64,000 nt of DNA from Micromonospora fulviviridis (GTDB lineage: Bacteria; Actinomycetota; Actinomycetes; Mycobacteriales; Micromonosporaceae): NCBI RefSeq assembly GCF_014648395.1, contig NZ_BMRA01000001.1, positions 562,521-626,520 on the forward strand, read 5' to 3'. Shown here in pieces: positions 40,913-49,170 of the stretch. Position 1 is the stretch's first letter. Each line of letters starts with the position of its first letter. Position numbers and translations under genes: made by a program. The notes beneath the pieces are model-generated. The model did not search any database. It had not been told where the DNA came from and was given only the letters and a program-made list of their open reading frames with translations.

Positions 40913-42586
40913 TCAGAGCATCGTCTGGGACTTCGACTCCATGTCGGCGGCGGCCTCCTCCTTCGACTCCCTGGTGAGGGGCTTGCCGCCCGGTGCGGCC
41001 GCCGGGCCGCCGAGCGGGTCCGCGCCGCCGGTCGACCCCTGCGGGCCGGCCCCGCGCAGCTGCTCGTTCGGCATGGCCAGGGTGACCAGCACGGCCACGA
41101 TGGCGACCAGCCCGGTGGTCAGGAAGACCAGGTGCAGCGACTCGACGAACGAGGCCTGGATGGCGGCCCGCACCGGACCGGGCAGGGCCATGATCGTCGC
41201 CGGGTCGTTGATCGAGATGTTGGCGCCGCCGCGGGCCGCCACGGCCGCCCGCTGGTCCGGCGGGAGCTGGGCGATGGCCGCCGGCAGCCGGCCGGCCAGC
41301 TCGCTGGTGAGCCGGGACGACAGCACCGCGCCGAGGATGGCCACGCCGAACGAGCCGCCCAGCGAGCGGAAGAACGTCGCCGACGAGGTGCCCGCGCCCA
41401 GGTCGCGCGGGTCGACCGAGTTCTGCACGCCCAGGATCAGCGACTGCATGCACAGGCCCAGCCCGACGCCGATCACCACCATGAAGCCGAAGGCCACCCA
41501 GAGCGAGGTGGCCACCTGGAGCTGCCGGAACAGCAGCATGCCGACGACCAGCACGGCCGCGCCGGCCACCGGGAACCACTTGTACCGGCCGATCCGGCTC
41601 ATGGCCCGCCCGGTGATGATCGAGGTGAAGATGATGCCGGCCATCATGGGCAGCATGAGCAGGCCGCTGCGGGTCGGCGAGGCGCCCTTGACGATCTGCA
41701 GGTAGAGCGGGATGAAGATGATCGACCCGAACATCACCAGACCGAGCACGAAGCCCGCCGAGTTGGCCAGCGCGAAGGTGGCGCTGCGGAACAGCCGCAG
41801 CGGCAGGATCGGCTCGCGTACCCGGGCCTCCTGGAGCACGAAGAGCGTGGCCAGAACCGCCCCGGCCAGGAACAGCCCGATGATCACGCCGGAGCCCCAG
41901 GCGTACTCGTTGCCGCCCCAGCTCAGCGCGAGCAGCAGGCAGCTCACCCCGGCGACCAGCAGTCCGGCGCCAACCCAGTCGACGGTGTGCTCCCGGCGCT
42001 GGAAGGGGACCAGCCGCATGACGTGGTAGCAGACCACGATGGCGAGGATGGCCAGCGGCACGTTGATGTAGAAGATCCACCGCCAGTTGGTCTCCGCGAA
42101 GTAGCCGCCGACCAGCGGGCCGGCCACCGACGAGATGCCGAAGACCGCGCCGAACAGGCCCTGGTAGCGGCCGCGTTCCCGGGGTGACACCACGTCCGAG
42201 ATGATCGTGAACGCCAGCGTGAGCAGGCCACCCGCGCCGAGGCCCTGCACGCCCCGGGTGACGATCAGCTGGGTCATGTTCTGCGACAGGCCGGCCAGCA
42301 GCGAACCGAGCAGGAACGTGCCGATCGAGAAGAGGAAGACCGGGCGGCGCCCGTACAGGTCGGCCATCTTGCCGTACAGCGGCGTCGACGCCGTGGAGGC
42401 GAGCAGGTACGCGGTGACGACCCACGAGTAGTGGTTGATCCCGCCCAGCTCACCGACGATGGTGGGCAGCGCGGTGCCGACGATGGTCTGGTCGAGCGCC
42501 GCCAGCAGCATGCCAGTCATCAGGCCGAACATCAGCAGGCGGATCTGGCGGGCGTGCAGCACGGGACGAGCGGCCTGGGCTGTCAT
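40913..42586 (-). CDS. DHA2-family (EmrB/QacA) 14-helix drug exporter
   Basis: A 557-residue MFS exporter with 14 predicted helices: [18 protein letters not shown] (motif D1), [14 protein letters not shown] (motif A), [12 protein letters not shown] (motif B), [16 protein letters not shown] (motif C) and [10 protein letters not shown]. An extracellular loop lies near residues 430-475 and an Ala/Gly-rich cytoplasmic tail ends it. Substrates cannot be assigned. AAAGGAAG lies 5 bases before the ATG. A hairpin separates it from the DJ-1 gene upstream. Confidence 0.9.
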   Translation of the reverse strand: MTAQAARPVLHARQIRLLMFGLMTGMLLAALDQTIVGTALPTIVGELGGINHYSWVVTAYLLASTASTPLYGKMADLYGRRPVFLFSIGTFLLGSLLAGLSQNMTQLIVTRGVQGLGAGGLLTLAFTIISDVVSPRERGRYQGLFGAVFGISSVAGPLVGGYFAETNWRWIFYINVPLAILAIVVCYHVMRLVPFQRREHTVDWVGAGLLVAGVSCLLLALSWGGNEYAWGSGVIIGLFLAGAVLATLFVLQEARVREPILPLRLFRSATFALANSAGFVLGLVMFGSIIFIPLYLQIVKGASPTRSGLLMLPMMAGIIFTSIITGRAMSRIGRYKWFPVAGAAVLVVGMLLFRQLQVATSLWVAFGFMVVIGVGLGLCMQSLILGVQNSVDPRDLGAGTSSATFFRSLGGSFGVAILGAVLSSRLTSELAGRLPAAIAQLPPDQRAAVAARGGANISINDPATIMALPGPVRAAIQASFVESLHLVFLTTGLVAIVAVLVTLAMPNEQLRGAGPQGSTGGADPLGGPAAAPGGKPLTRESKEEAAADMESKSQTML

Positions 42587-42598
42587 CCCGCTTCCTTT

Positions 42599-42629
42599 CC
42601 CACCGGGGGCGGATCATGCCCCCGGTGGG
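42599..42629 (-). terminator. Perfect 12-bp hairpin between DJ-1 and DHA2 genes
   Basis: CCCACCGGGGGC at 42599-42610 pairs with 42618-42629 around a 7-base loop, 8 bases past the DJ-1 stop and just before the exporter's ribosome site. Confidence 0.72.
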
Positions 42630-42637
42630 AGAAGAAG

Positions 42638-43186
42638 TCAGTGCTTCCCCTCGGCGAACTCCTCGACGATCTTGTCGCAGAACGCCGGCAGGTCGTCCGG
42701 CTTGCGGCTGCTCACCAGGCCCTTGTCGGTGACGACCTCCTGGTCCACCCAGTTCGCGCCGGCATTGGTGAGGTCGGTGCGCAGGCTCGGCCACGAGGTG
42801 ATCGTCCGGCCGCGCACCACGTCCGCCTCGACCAGCGTCCACGGGCCGTGGCAGATCACCCCGACCGGCTTGCCGGCCTCGAAGAACGACTTCACGAACC
42901 GGACCGCGTCGGGGTCGGTCCGCAGGAAGTCCGGGTTCGCCACGCCGCCGGGCAGCACCAGCGCGTCGTACGCCCCCGCGTCCGCCTCCTTGGTCGTCAC
43001 GTCGACCTGGTACTGCTTGCCGTGCTCGAGGTGGTTGAAGGCCTGGATCGAACCGGACTCGATCGAGACCAGCTCGACCCGGGCACCGGCGTTCTCCACC
43101 GCCTCGCGGGGCCTGGTGTACTCGACCTCCTCGACGCCGTCGGCGGCCAGGAAGGCGATCCGCTTGCCCTGCAGTGTCGCTGCCAT
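42638..43186 (-). CDS. DJ-1/PfpI family protein (YhbO/PfpI type)
   Basis: A 182-residue protein of the DJ-1/PfpI superfamily. The nucleophile elbow VICHGPW (C112, followed by His) is typical of the PfpI/YhbO subgroup, with ADGVEEVEYTRP near the N-terminus providing the conserved Glu. Members are stress-linked; glyoxalase, deglycase and protease activities have all been proposed. AGAGGAG lies 7 bases before ATG 43186. It is divergent from the HldE-like gene. Confidence 0.9.
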   Translation of the reverse strand: MAATLQGKRIAFLAADGVEEVEYTRPREAVENAGARVELVSIESGSIQAFNHLEHGKQYQVDVTTKEADAGAYDALVLPGGVANPDFLRTDPDAVRFVKSFFEAGKPVGVICHGPWTLVEADVVRGRTITSWPSLRTDLTNAGANWVDQEVVTDKGLVSSRKPDDLPAFCDKIVEEFAEGKH

Positions 43187-43307
43187 GGTGGTTCTCCTCT
43201 CCGGGGTATGTCTGGACCCGTTCCCGGGCCGGACCCGCCGAAACCGGACGGCCCGGGTGTCCCGGGCCGCAGGTTTGGCCGGTCCCGCTCGGGGGACCCG
43301 AAGGGGC

Positions 43308-45167
43308 ATGGCAGGAGCAGCAGCGGAAGAGCGCCGGCTCGCCACCGTCGTGGCCGGCTGGCAGGGGCGTCCCGTGCTGGTCGTCGGCGACGCCATGCTG
43401 GACGAGTGGCGGTTCGCGGAGTCCGAGCGGCTCTGCCGGGAGGCGCCCGCGCCGGTCCTGACCCTGCGCCGACGCATCTCCGCCGCCGGCGGGGCGGCGA
43501 ACACGGCCGTCAACGTGGCCGCCCTCGGCGGCCGGGCCGCCCTGGTCGCCCCGGTCGGCGCCGACGTGGCTGGTGACGAGCTGCACGACTGCCTCGACCG
43601 GGCGGGCGTCTGGGACCGCACCGTCGGCCACCCCGGGCGGCCCACGCCGGTGAAACGCCGGATGCTCGCCGGCAACCAGATCCTGCTCCGCGAGGACTCC
43701 GGCGACCCGGAGGACGCGCTCGACGACGACGGAGTGGCCCGCCTGCTGACCGCCCTGCACTCCGCCACCGAGGAGCTGCGCGCGGTGGGCGCCGGGCAGC
43801 CGCCCACCCTGGTCGTCTGCGACTACGGCCTGGGCGCGCTGCCCTCGGCGGTGCGCGCCTGGCTGGTCGCCAACCGGGACCGGTACGCCACCGTGGCCCT
43901 CGACGCGCACGACCTGGCCGACTGGCGCGGCCTCAACCCGACCGTGGTGACCCCGAGCTTCGCCGAGGCGACCCGGCTGCTGGCCCGAGCGGCCGCCGGC
44001 TTCAACGGCGGGCACCGGAGCGGGGCCCGCGGCGCGACCGCCGGCCACCTGCACCTGGACCACCTGGCCGACCCGGCCGACGGCCCCTCCGAGCTGGTCG
44101 TCGGCGCGGCGCCCGGCGGGGCCGGTGAGCGGCAGCCCGGCAGCCCGCACCCGACTTCCGGGGCCGGCGCGGACCCGAGCATGGCGGGGCACGGCGGCGG
44201 GGTGGCCGGTCCGACCGGCGAGCCGACGCCCGGCGAGGAGCGGGTCGCGCTGACCGGGGACGGGCTCAGCGTCACCGGCACCGGCGTGACCGTCAACGCG
44301 GCGGCCGGTGCGGGCGTGGACCGGGCCGTACTGGCCGAGTCCCGCCTCGACGAGCTGCGCGAGCACACCGGCGCGGACGTCGTGGCGGTGACCCTCGACA
44401 CCGAGGGCGCGGTGGTCGGCGGCGCCGACGGCGAACCCCGGCGCAGCCACAGCACCCCGGTCCCGGCCAGCCACGCCGTGGGGGCCGGGGACGCGTACCT
44501 GGCGGCCATGACCCTGGCGCTGGCCGCGGACGCGAGCCTGCCGACCGCCGCGCAGCTCGCCCAGCTCGCCGCGACCATCACCGTCTCCGACACCGGCACC
44601 TGCGTGTGCCGGCGGGAGGACCTGCTCGACGCGCTGGGCAGCGGGCCGGAGGAGGCCGGCCGCCCGACCCTGGTGGGCGCCGAGGAGCTGACCGCGATCG
44701 TCGCGGAGCACCGCCGGGCCGGCCGGTCGATCGTCTTCACCAACGGCTGCTTCGACGTGCTGCACCCCGGGCACGTCCGCTACCTGACCCAGGCCCGCGC
44801 GCTCGGCGACCTGCTGGTCGTGGCGGTCAACTCCGACGGCAGCGTACGCCGGCTCAAGGGCCCCGACCGGCCGGTCAACCCGGTCGAGGATCGCGCCGCC
44901 CTGCTCGCCGCGCTGGAGTGCGTCGACCACGTGGTGGTCTTCGAGGAGGACTCCCCGGCCAAGCTCATCGAGGCGGTCCGCCCGGACGTCTACGTCAAGG
45001 GCGGCGACTACCCGCCCGAGATGGTCCCGGAGGCCCCGCTGGTCCGCCGGCTGGGCGGCCAGGTACGCACCCTCGGTTACGTGCCGGACCGCTCCACCTC
45101 GGCGATCATCGACCGGATCCGGTCGCACCCGGTCGTCCCGCCGGTTAACGAGGGCAGGCCGGCGTGA
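43308..45167 (+). CDS. hldE: Bifunctional heptose kinase/nucleotidyltransferase (HldE/RfaE-like)
   Basis: A 619-residue fusion. The N-terminal part is a PfkB/ribokinase-fold sugar kinase (VVGDAMLDEW, AAGGAANTAVN, catalytic GAGD with D395). The C-terminal part is a cytidylyltransferase-fold domain (FTNGCFDVLHPGHVRYL with HPGH at 486-489, and VNSDGSVRRLKG). In HldE these make heptose-1,7-bisphosphate and then ADP-heptose. About 110 low-complexity Gly/Ala/Pro-rich residues interrupt the kinase domain (43996-44325), which is why it is longer than the usual 475. It overlaps the GT2 gene by 4 bases. Confidence 0.88.
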   Translation: MAGAAAEERRLATVVAGWQGRPVLVVGDAMLDEWRFAESERLCREAPAPVLTLRRRISAAGGAANTAVNVAALGGRAALVAPVGADVAGDELHDCLDRAGVWDRTVGHPGRPTPVKRRMLAGNQILLREDSGDPEDALDDDGVARLLTALHSATEELRAVGAGQPPTLVVCDYGLGALPSAVRAWLVANRDRYATVALDAHDLADWRGLNPTVVTPSFAEATRLLARAAAGFNGGHRSGARGATAGHLHLDHLADPADGPSELVVGAAPGGAGERQPGSPHPTSGAGADPSMAGHGGGVAGPTGEPTPGEERVALTGDGLSVTGTGVTVNAAAGAGVDRAVLAESRLDELREHTGADVVAVTLDTEGAVVGGADGEPRRSHSTPVPASHAVGAGDAYLAAMTLALAADASLPTAAQLAQLAATITVSDTGTCVCRREDLLDALGSGPEEAGRPTLVGAEELTAIVAEHRRAGRSIVFTNGCFDVLHPGHVRYLTQARALGDLLVVAVNSDGSVRRLKGPDRPVNPVEDRAALLAALECVDHVVVFEEDSPAKLIEAVRPDVYVKGGDYPPEMVPEAPLVRRLGGQVRTLGYVPDRSTSAIIDRIRSHPVVPPVNEGRPA

Positions 45168-46042
45168 ACCGACCGCTCGACCTCGGCGCACCCGAGGAGT
45201 TCCGCCGCCCCCGGCAGCTCGACGTGCTGATTCCCACCCGCAACCGGCCCGCCGAACTGGCGGTCACCCTCTCCGGGCTGGCCGCGCAGGAGGGCGTACC
45301 GGACTTCGGGGTGGTGGTGAGCGACCAGTCCGACGGCGACCCGGCGTACACGCACCCGGCGGCGGCCACCATGGTCCGGGCGTTGCGCCACCGGGGCCAC
45401 CCGGTGCTGCTGTCCCGGCGGCTGCCCCGGCGCGGGCTGGCCGAGCACCGGGCCTCCCTGCTGGACCGGTCGGCGGCCCGGTACGTGCTGTGCCTCGACG
45501 ACGACGTCTGGCTGGAGCCCGGCACGGTGTCCCGGCTGGTCACCGCGATCCGGGAGCTGGGCTGCGGGTTCGTCGGCAACGCCGTGCACGGCCTCTCGTA
45601 CGCCGAGGACGTGCGCCCGGAGACGCACGGGCACTACGAGGAGTGGCAGGGCCCGCCGGTGCCCGAGCGGGTCCGCCCCGGCACCCCGGAGTGGCAGCGC
45701 GCGTGCATCCACCCGGCGGCGAACCTGCTGCACGTCACCGAGAAGCTGCGGCTGCCGGCCGGGGCGTGGCGGGCGTACAAGGTCTCCTGGATCGGCGGGT
45801 GCGTGCTCTACGACCGGGCCAAGCTCCTCGACTCCGGCGGCTTCGAGTTCTGGCGCCGGCTGCCCGACCGGCACCAGGGCGAGGACGTCGCCGCGCAGCT
45901 CGCCGTGCTGGAGCGGCACGGCGGCGCCGGCGTCCTGCCCAGCGGGGCCTACCACCTGGAGTCGCCGACCACCGTCACCGAGCGGGACGTGGAGGCGTGG
46001 GAGGTCGTGGTCGCCGAGCCGGACACCCCGCAGCCGGCCTGA
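45164..46042 (+). CDS. GT2-type glycosyltransferase
   Basis: A 292-residue GT-A fold transferase: VLIPTRNRPAELAVTLSGL at the nucleotide-binding start and the metal-binding YVLCLDDDVWLEPG (DDD) near residue 110. No membrane helices. GTG 45164 overlaps the hldE-like stop (GTGA), so it is translationally coupled and probably uses, or works beside, the nucleotide sugar made by that enzyme. Acceptor unknown. Confidence 0.85.
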   Translation: MNRPLDLGAPEEFRRPRQLDVLIPTRNRPAELAVTLSGLAAQEGVPDFGVVVSDQSDGDPAYTHPAAATMVRALRHRGHPVLLSRRLPRRGLAEHRASLLDRSAARYVLCLDDDVWLEPGTVSRLVTAIRELGCGFVGNAVHGLSYAEDVRPETHGHYEEWQGPPVPERVRPGTPEWQRACIHPAANLLHVTEKLRLPAGAWRAYKVSWIGGCVLYDRAKLLDSGGFEFWRRLPDRHQGEDVAAQLAVLERHGGAGVLPSGAYHLESPTTVTERDVEAWEVVVAEPDTPQPA

Positions 46043-46045
46043 CGC

Positions 46046-47206
46046 TCACTCCGCCAGCAGCTCGCGGGCGGCCTCGACCACCTCGGCGGTCGGGACGTCG
46101 GCGACGAACGAGTCGCGGTGCGGGCACTCGCCGCCGCCGGGGCGGTGCGGGTAGATGTCCCGCGTGCAGTCGATGCCGCAGACCGGGCAGTTGGTGGTCC
46201 ACGAGGCGATCGGCCGGTGCCGGACGCGCAGCGGCGTCGCCCCGTTGATGAGGTTGCCGATCCAGTAGATGCCGACCGTCGGGGCGCCCACCGCGGCGGC
46301 CAGGTGCAGCGGGCCGGTGTCGTTGGAGACCACCAGCGCACAGCCCTCGTACGCGGCGGCCAGCCCGCCCAGGCTGAGCGTGCCGACCTGCGGGCGGACC
46401 GGCACGCCGGCCGCCGCGACCACCTCGTCCACCGTCTCCCGCTCGGCGGGGGTGCCGGTGACCAGCACCTCGTAGCCGTCGCCGGCCAGCGCCCGGGCGA
46501 CCTCGCCGAAGCGCTCCGGCGGCCAGCGCCGCCGGGTGTCGGTGGCCCCCGGGTGCAGCGCCACCCGGGGTCGGGTCGGTTCGCCGAGCACCGTGCGGGC
46601 CTCGGCCCGGTCGGCGCCGGTCACCGCCAAGGTCGGCGTGATCGTCACGGCCGCCGCCCCGACCAGGGCCACCGCCTCCAGGTATCGGATCACCTCGTGC
46701 TGGTAGTAGACGTACCGGATCCAGCGGTCCAGCGGCGGCGCGTCGTGGGCGCGGAGGCCGGCGGTGACCCGGGCGCCCAGCCCGGCGATGATCGGGTTGG
46801 AGTTGACGCCGCCGCCGTGCAGTTGCAGGGCCAGGTCGAACCGCTCCGTGCGGGCCGCCGCCACTAAGTCCGCCAGCTCGGACGGCTCCTCGCCCGGGCC
46901 GGGTTCGCGGATGCCGGGCGCCGGCGGGACCACCAGCACCCGGTCCACCGGGCCGGGGCGGTCGCGCCACAGCTTCGCGTGCCACGGCGCGCCGAGCAGC
47001 ACGATCTCCGCCGACGGGTACGCGGCCCGCAGCGCCTCGAGCGCCGGCAGGACGAAGATGAAGTCGCCGAGCGCGTTCGCCCGCAGCACGGCGATCCGCT
47101 CGACGTCGGGGACGCACTCGCCGACCGGGCCGAGCACCGACGACGGCTCCAGGTCGCGGCGCGGCGACAGACGCGCCGAGCTGGAGTTGTCGGCCCGGGT
47201 GTCCAC
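46046..47206 (-). CDS. GT9-family (heptosyltransferase-like) glycosyltransferase
   Basis: A 386-residue GT-B protein of family GT9 (WaaF/WaaC-like): VLRANALGDFIFVLPALEALRAAYP at the N-terminus, ALHPGATDTRRRWP and the C-terminal VSNDTGPLHLAAAVGAPTVGI donor site. A Cys-rich insert (NCPVCGIDCTRD then GGGECPH) near residues 335-360 looks like a metal site. Heptosyltransferases normally build LPS; here the donor is probably the product of the nearby HldE-like enzyme. GTG 47206 lies 7 bases after the Hsp20 stop. Confidence 0.87.
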   Translation of the reverse strand: MDTRADNSSSARLSPRRDLEPSSVLGPVGECVPDVERIAVLRANALGDFIFVLPALEALRAAYPSAEIVLLGAPWHAKLWRDRPGPVDRVLVVPPAPGIREPGPGEEPSELADLVAAARTERFDLALQLHGGGVNSNPIIAGLGARVTAGLRAHDAPPLDRWIRYVYYQHEVIRYLEAVALVGAAAVTITPTLAVTGADRAEARTVLGEPTRPRVALHPGATDTRRRWPPERFGEVARALAGDGYEVLVTGTPAERETVDEVVAAAGVPVRPQVGTLSLGGLAAAYEGCALVVSNDTGPLHLAAAVGAPTVGIYWIGNLINGATPLRVRHRPIASWTTNCPVCGIDCTRDIYPHRPGGGECPHRDSFVADVPTAEVVEAARELLAE

Positions 47207-47213
47207 GCGACCC

Positions 47214-47750
47214 CTACGGCCGGTCGATCTCGTCGGCCGTGGTGTCCGGATGGTGCAGCTCCCGGTCCGCTGCCGGGTCGACCACGGTCCGCGTACCCCC
47301 GGAGGTGGTGCTCGGGCCGGTGCGGCCGACGGTGATGGTGCGCGGCGCGGGCCGGGCCGCCCGGGGCAGCCGCACCCGGAGCAGGCCGTGGTCCATCACG
47401 GCGTCGATCCGGTCCGGGTCCACCCGGGACGGCAGGTCCACCCGGTACTCGAAGCCCCGGGTGGTGAACCCGCCCGGAATGCCCTGGTCGGCGTTGACCT
47501 CGGCCTCCGACCGGGCCCGTACGCACAGCTCCCGGTCGTCCAGCTCGACGGCCACCTCCTCGGGGGCCACACCGGGCAGCCGGACGACCACCTCCCAGCC
47601 GTCGGCGATCTCGGTCAGCTCCACGTCGGGGCTGCCGCCGCGGCCACCGACCAGGCGGCTCAGCTCGGCGCGCAGCGACTGCAGCTCGCCCATCGGGTCC
47701 CAGCCCTGCTGGCGGCCCCGCCAGCCCCGGCCGCCGCTCTGTTCCGTCAT
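47214..47750 (-). CDS. Hsp20/alpha-crystallin small heat-shock protein
   Basis: A 178-residue small heat-shock protein. The alpha-crystallin domain (about 38-135) contains GWEVVVRLPGVAPEEVAVEL, GFEYRVDLPSRVDPDRI and DHGLLRVRLPR, with a disordered C-terminal tail of 40 residues. It holds unfolded proteins for refolding. Its ATG overlaps the DUF2231 stop (ATGA), and the GT9 gene follows by 7 bases, so the three are one operon. Confidence 0.88.
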   Translation of the reverse strand: MTEQSGGRGWRGRQQGWDPMGELQSLRAELSRLVGGRGGSPDVELTEIADGWEVVVRLPGVAPEEVAVELDDRELCVRARSEAEVNADQGIPGGFTTRGFEYRVDLPSRVDPDRIDAVMDHGLLRVRLPRAARPAPRTITVGRTGPSTTSGGTRTVVDPAADRELHHPDTTADEIDRP

Positions 47751-48253
47751 CGCACGTCTCCGATCCGCTGGGTCGCCGAGGGGGGTCGCAGCGAGCTCGG
47801 CGCGTTCAGGTCGTGCTCCGGGTCGACGCCGACACCCAGCCGGTCCACCAGCTCGCCGCCGAGCCAGGCGCTGACGCCGAGGATGGCCACGGCGACCACC
47901 TCGATGGCGATCAGGGCGCCTCCGGCGGCCCGGGAGTCGGCGTTGAGCCGCACCACCCAGACCGCGGCGAAGAGCAGGATCACCGCGACGTTGGCGGCGG
48001 CGTGGGTGAGCCCGACCCGCTTGGCGCGGGTGCCGGTGGGCAGGGCCAGCAGGTCGAAGGCGCCGGCCGCCGCGGCCAGCAGGCCGCCGACCAGGCCGAC
48101 CGTGATGTTCCAGTACGCGACCTCGCCGAGGAAGTCCGGCCCGCCCACGGTGTCGATCACGTCGAAGATCACCGCGGTGACCAGCAGGGCCACCGGGAAC
48201 ATCACCAGCATGGGATGCACGGGATGGCCGAGCACCTTCAGTCGGCTCTCCAT
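47747..48253 (-). CDS. DUF2231 membrane protein
   Basis: A 168-residue protein with four hydrophobic helices, starting MESRLKVLGHPVHPMLVMFPVALL, the characteristic HPVHPMLVxFP motif of DUF2231 (two His possibly binding metal or haem). ATG 48253 has TGGAGG 5 bases upstream, favouring it over ATG 48265. It is first in the DUF2231-hsp20-GT9 operon. Function unknown. Confidence 0.85.
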   Translation of the reverse strand: MESRLKVLGHPVHPMLVMFPVALLVTAVIFDVIDTVGGPDFLGEVAYWNITVGLVGGLLAAAAGAFDLLALPTGTRAKRVGLTHAAANVAVILLFAAVWVVRLNADSRAAGGALIAIEVVAVAILGVSAWLGGELVDRLGVGVDPEHDLNAPSSLRPPSATQRIGDVR

Positions 48254-48352
48254 CTCGGCCTCCATCGATCGCGTCCGGGCGCGCTGCGGCTCAGTCCGTA
48301 CCCGCCGGCTCCGGGGGCAAACCTCGCGTCGACGCGCTCTCCTAGGCTGACG

Positions 48353-48421
48353 ATGGCGGAAACCAGCCGTTCGCGGGCCGGAATCGCCGCCAAGGTCAAC
48401 GGACGGGGGAGGCAGACGTGA
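48353..48421 (+). CDS. 22-codon upstream ORF (possible leader peptide)
   Basis: ATG 48353 to TGA 48421 encodes MAETSRSRAGIAAKVNGRGR plus two residues. It begins 4 bases after TAGGCT and its stop overlaps the GTG start of the next gene (GTGA), so ribosomes finishing it could restart on that gene. Arg-rich; may be a coupling or regulatory leader. The ribosome site GGGGGAGG for the main gene lies inside it. Confidence 0.35.
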   Translation: MAETSRSRAGIAAKVNGRGRQT

Positions 48422-49038
48422 CGACACGGGAGATCACCAGCCCGGAGGAACTGGCGGAACTGCTGGGCGCGCCGGGGCAGCGGGCGCGGGACAAGGAGCG
48501 CACGGTGCTGCACCAGCGGGACCGGGAGTGGCTGGCCGCGTCGCCGTTCTGCCTGGTCGCCACGGCCGGCGCCGACGGCAGCTGCGACGTGTCCCCGAAG
48601 GGCGACCCGGCCGGCTTCACCCTGGTGCTGGACGAGACCACCATCGCCATCCCCGAGCGGCCCGGCAACCGGCGGGCCGACGGCTACCGCAACATCCTGG
48701 CCAACCCGCACGTCGGGCTGATCTTCCTGATCCCCGGGCGCACCGACACCCTGCGGATCAACGGCCGGGCCCGGCTGGTGCGCGACGCGCCGTACTTCGC
48801 GGACATGGAGGTCGAGGGGCACCGGCCGGTGCTCGCCGTCGAGGTGACGATCGAGCAGATCTTCTACCACTGCGCGAAGGCGTTCCTCCGCTCCAAGCTG
48901 TGGCAGCCGGAGACCTGGCGACCCGACGCGCTGCCGACCCGCGCGCGGCTCGTCAAGGAGGTGGAGGCCCCGACGGAGAACCTCGCCGACCTGGAACGCC
49001 ACTACGGCCCGGACTACGCCCGCCGCCTCTACGTCTGA
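48418..49038 (+). CDS. Pyridoxamine-phosphate-oxidase-like protein, MSMEG_1061 family
   Basis: A 206-residue split-barrel flavin-binding-type protein (REITSPEELAELLGAPG, PFCLVATAGADGSCDVSPKGDPAGF, GNILANPHVGLIFLIPGR-like stretch, FYHCAKAFLRSKLWQPE). It matches the MSMEG_1061 group of pyridoxamine 5'-phosphate oxidase-like proteins. True PNPOx activity is doubtful; it probably binds FMN or F420. GTG 48418 has GGGGGAGG 7 bases upstream. Confidence 0.85.
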   Translation: MTTREITSPEELAELLGAPGQRARDKERTVLHQRDREWLAASPFCLVATAGADGSCDVSPKGDPAGFTLVLDETTIAIPERPGNRRADGYRNILANPHVGLIFLIPGRTDTLRINGRARLVRDAPYFADMEVEGHRPVLAVEVTIEQIFYHCAKAFLRSKLWQPETWRPDALPTRARLVKEVEAPTENLADLERHYGPDYARRLYV

Positions 49039-49055
49039 GCCTCCCCACTCGACCG

Positions 49056-49084
49056 CCGCCCGGCGCGGATGTTTGGCCGGGCGG
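49056..49084 (+). terminator. 9-bp hairpin
   Basis: CCGCCCGGC at 49056-49064 pairs with 49076-49084 around an 11-base loop, 17 bases past the stop of the oxidase-like gene. Confidence 0.55.
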
Positions 49085-49170
49085 CTGGGGGTACTGATTC
49101 GGGGACGGCCCACCGCGATCACGCGACGCTGGACACCCCCTGGAACCGGGTCGAGGAAGGATGATGTGCG

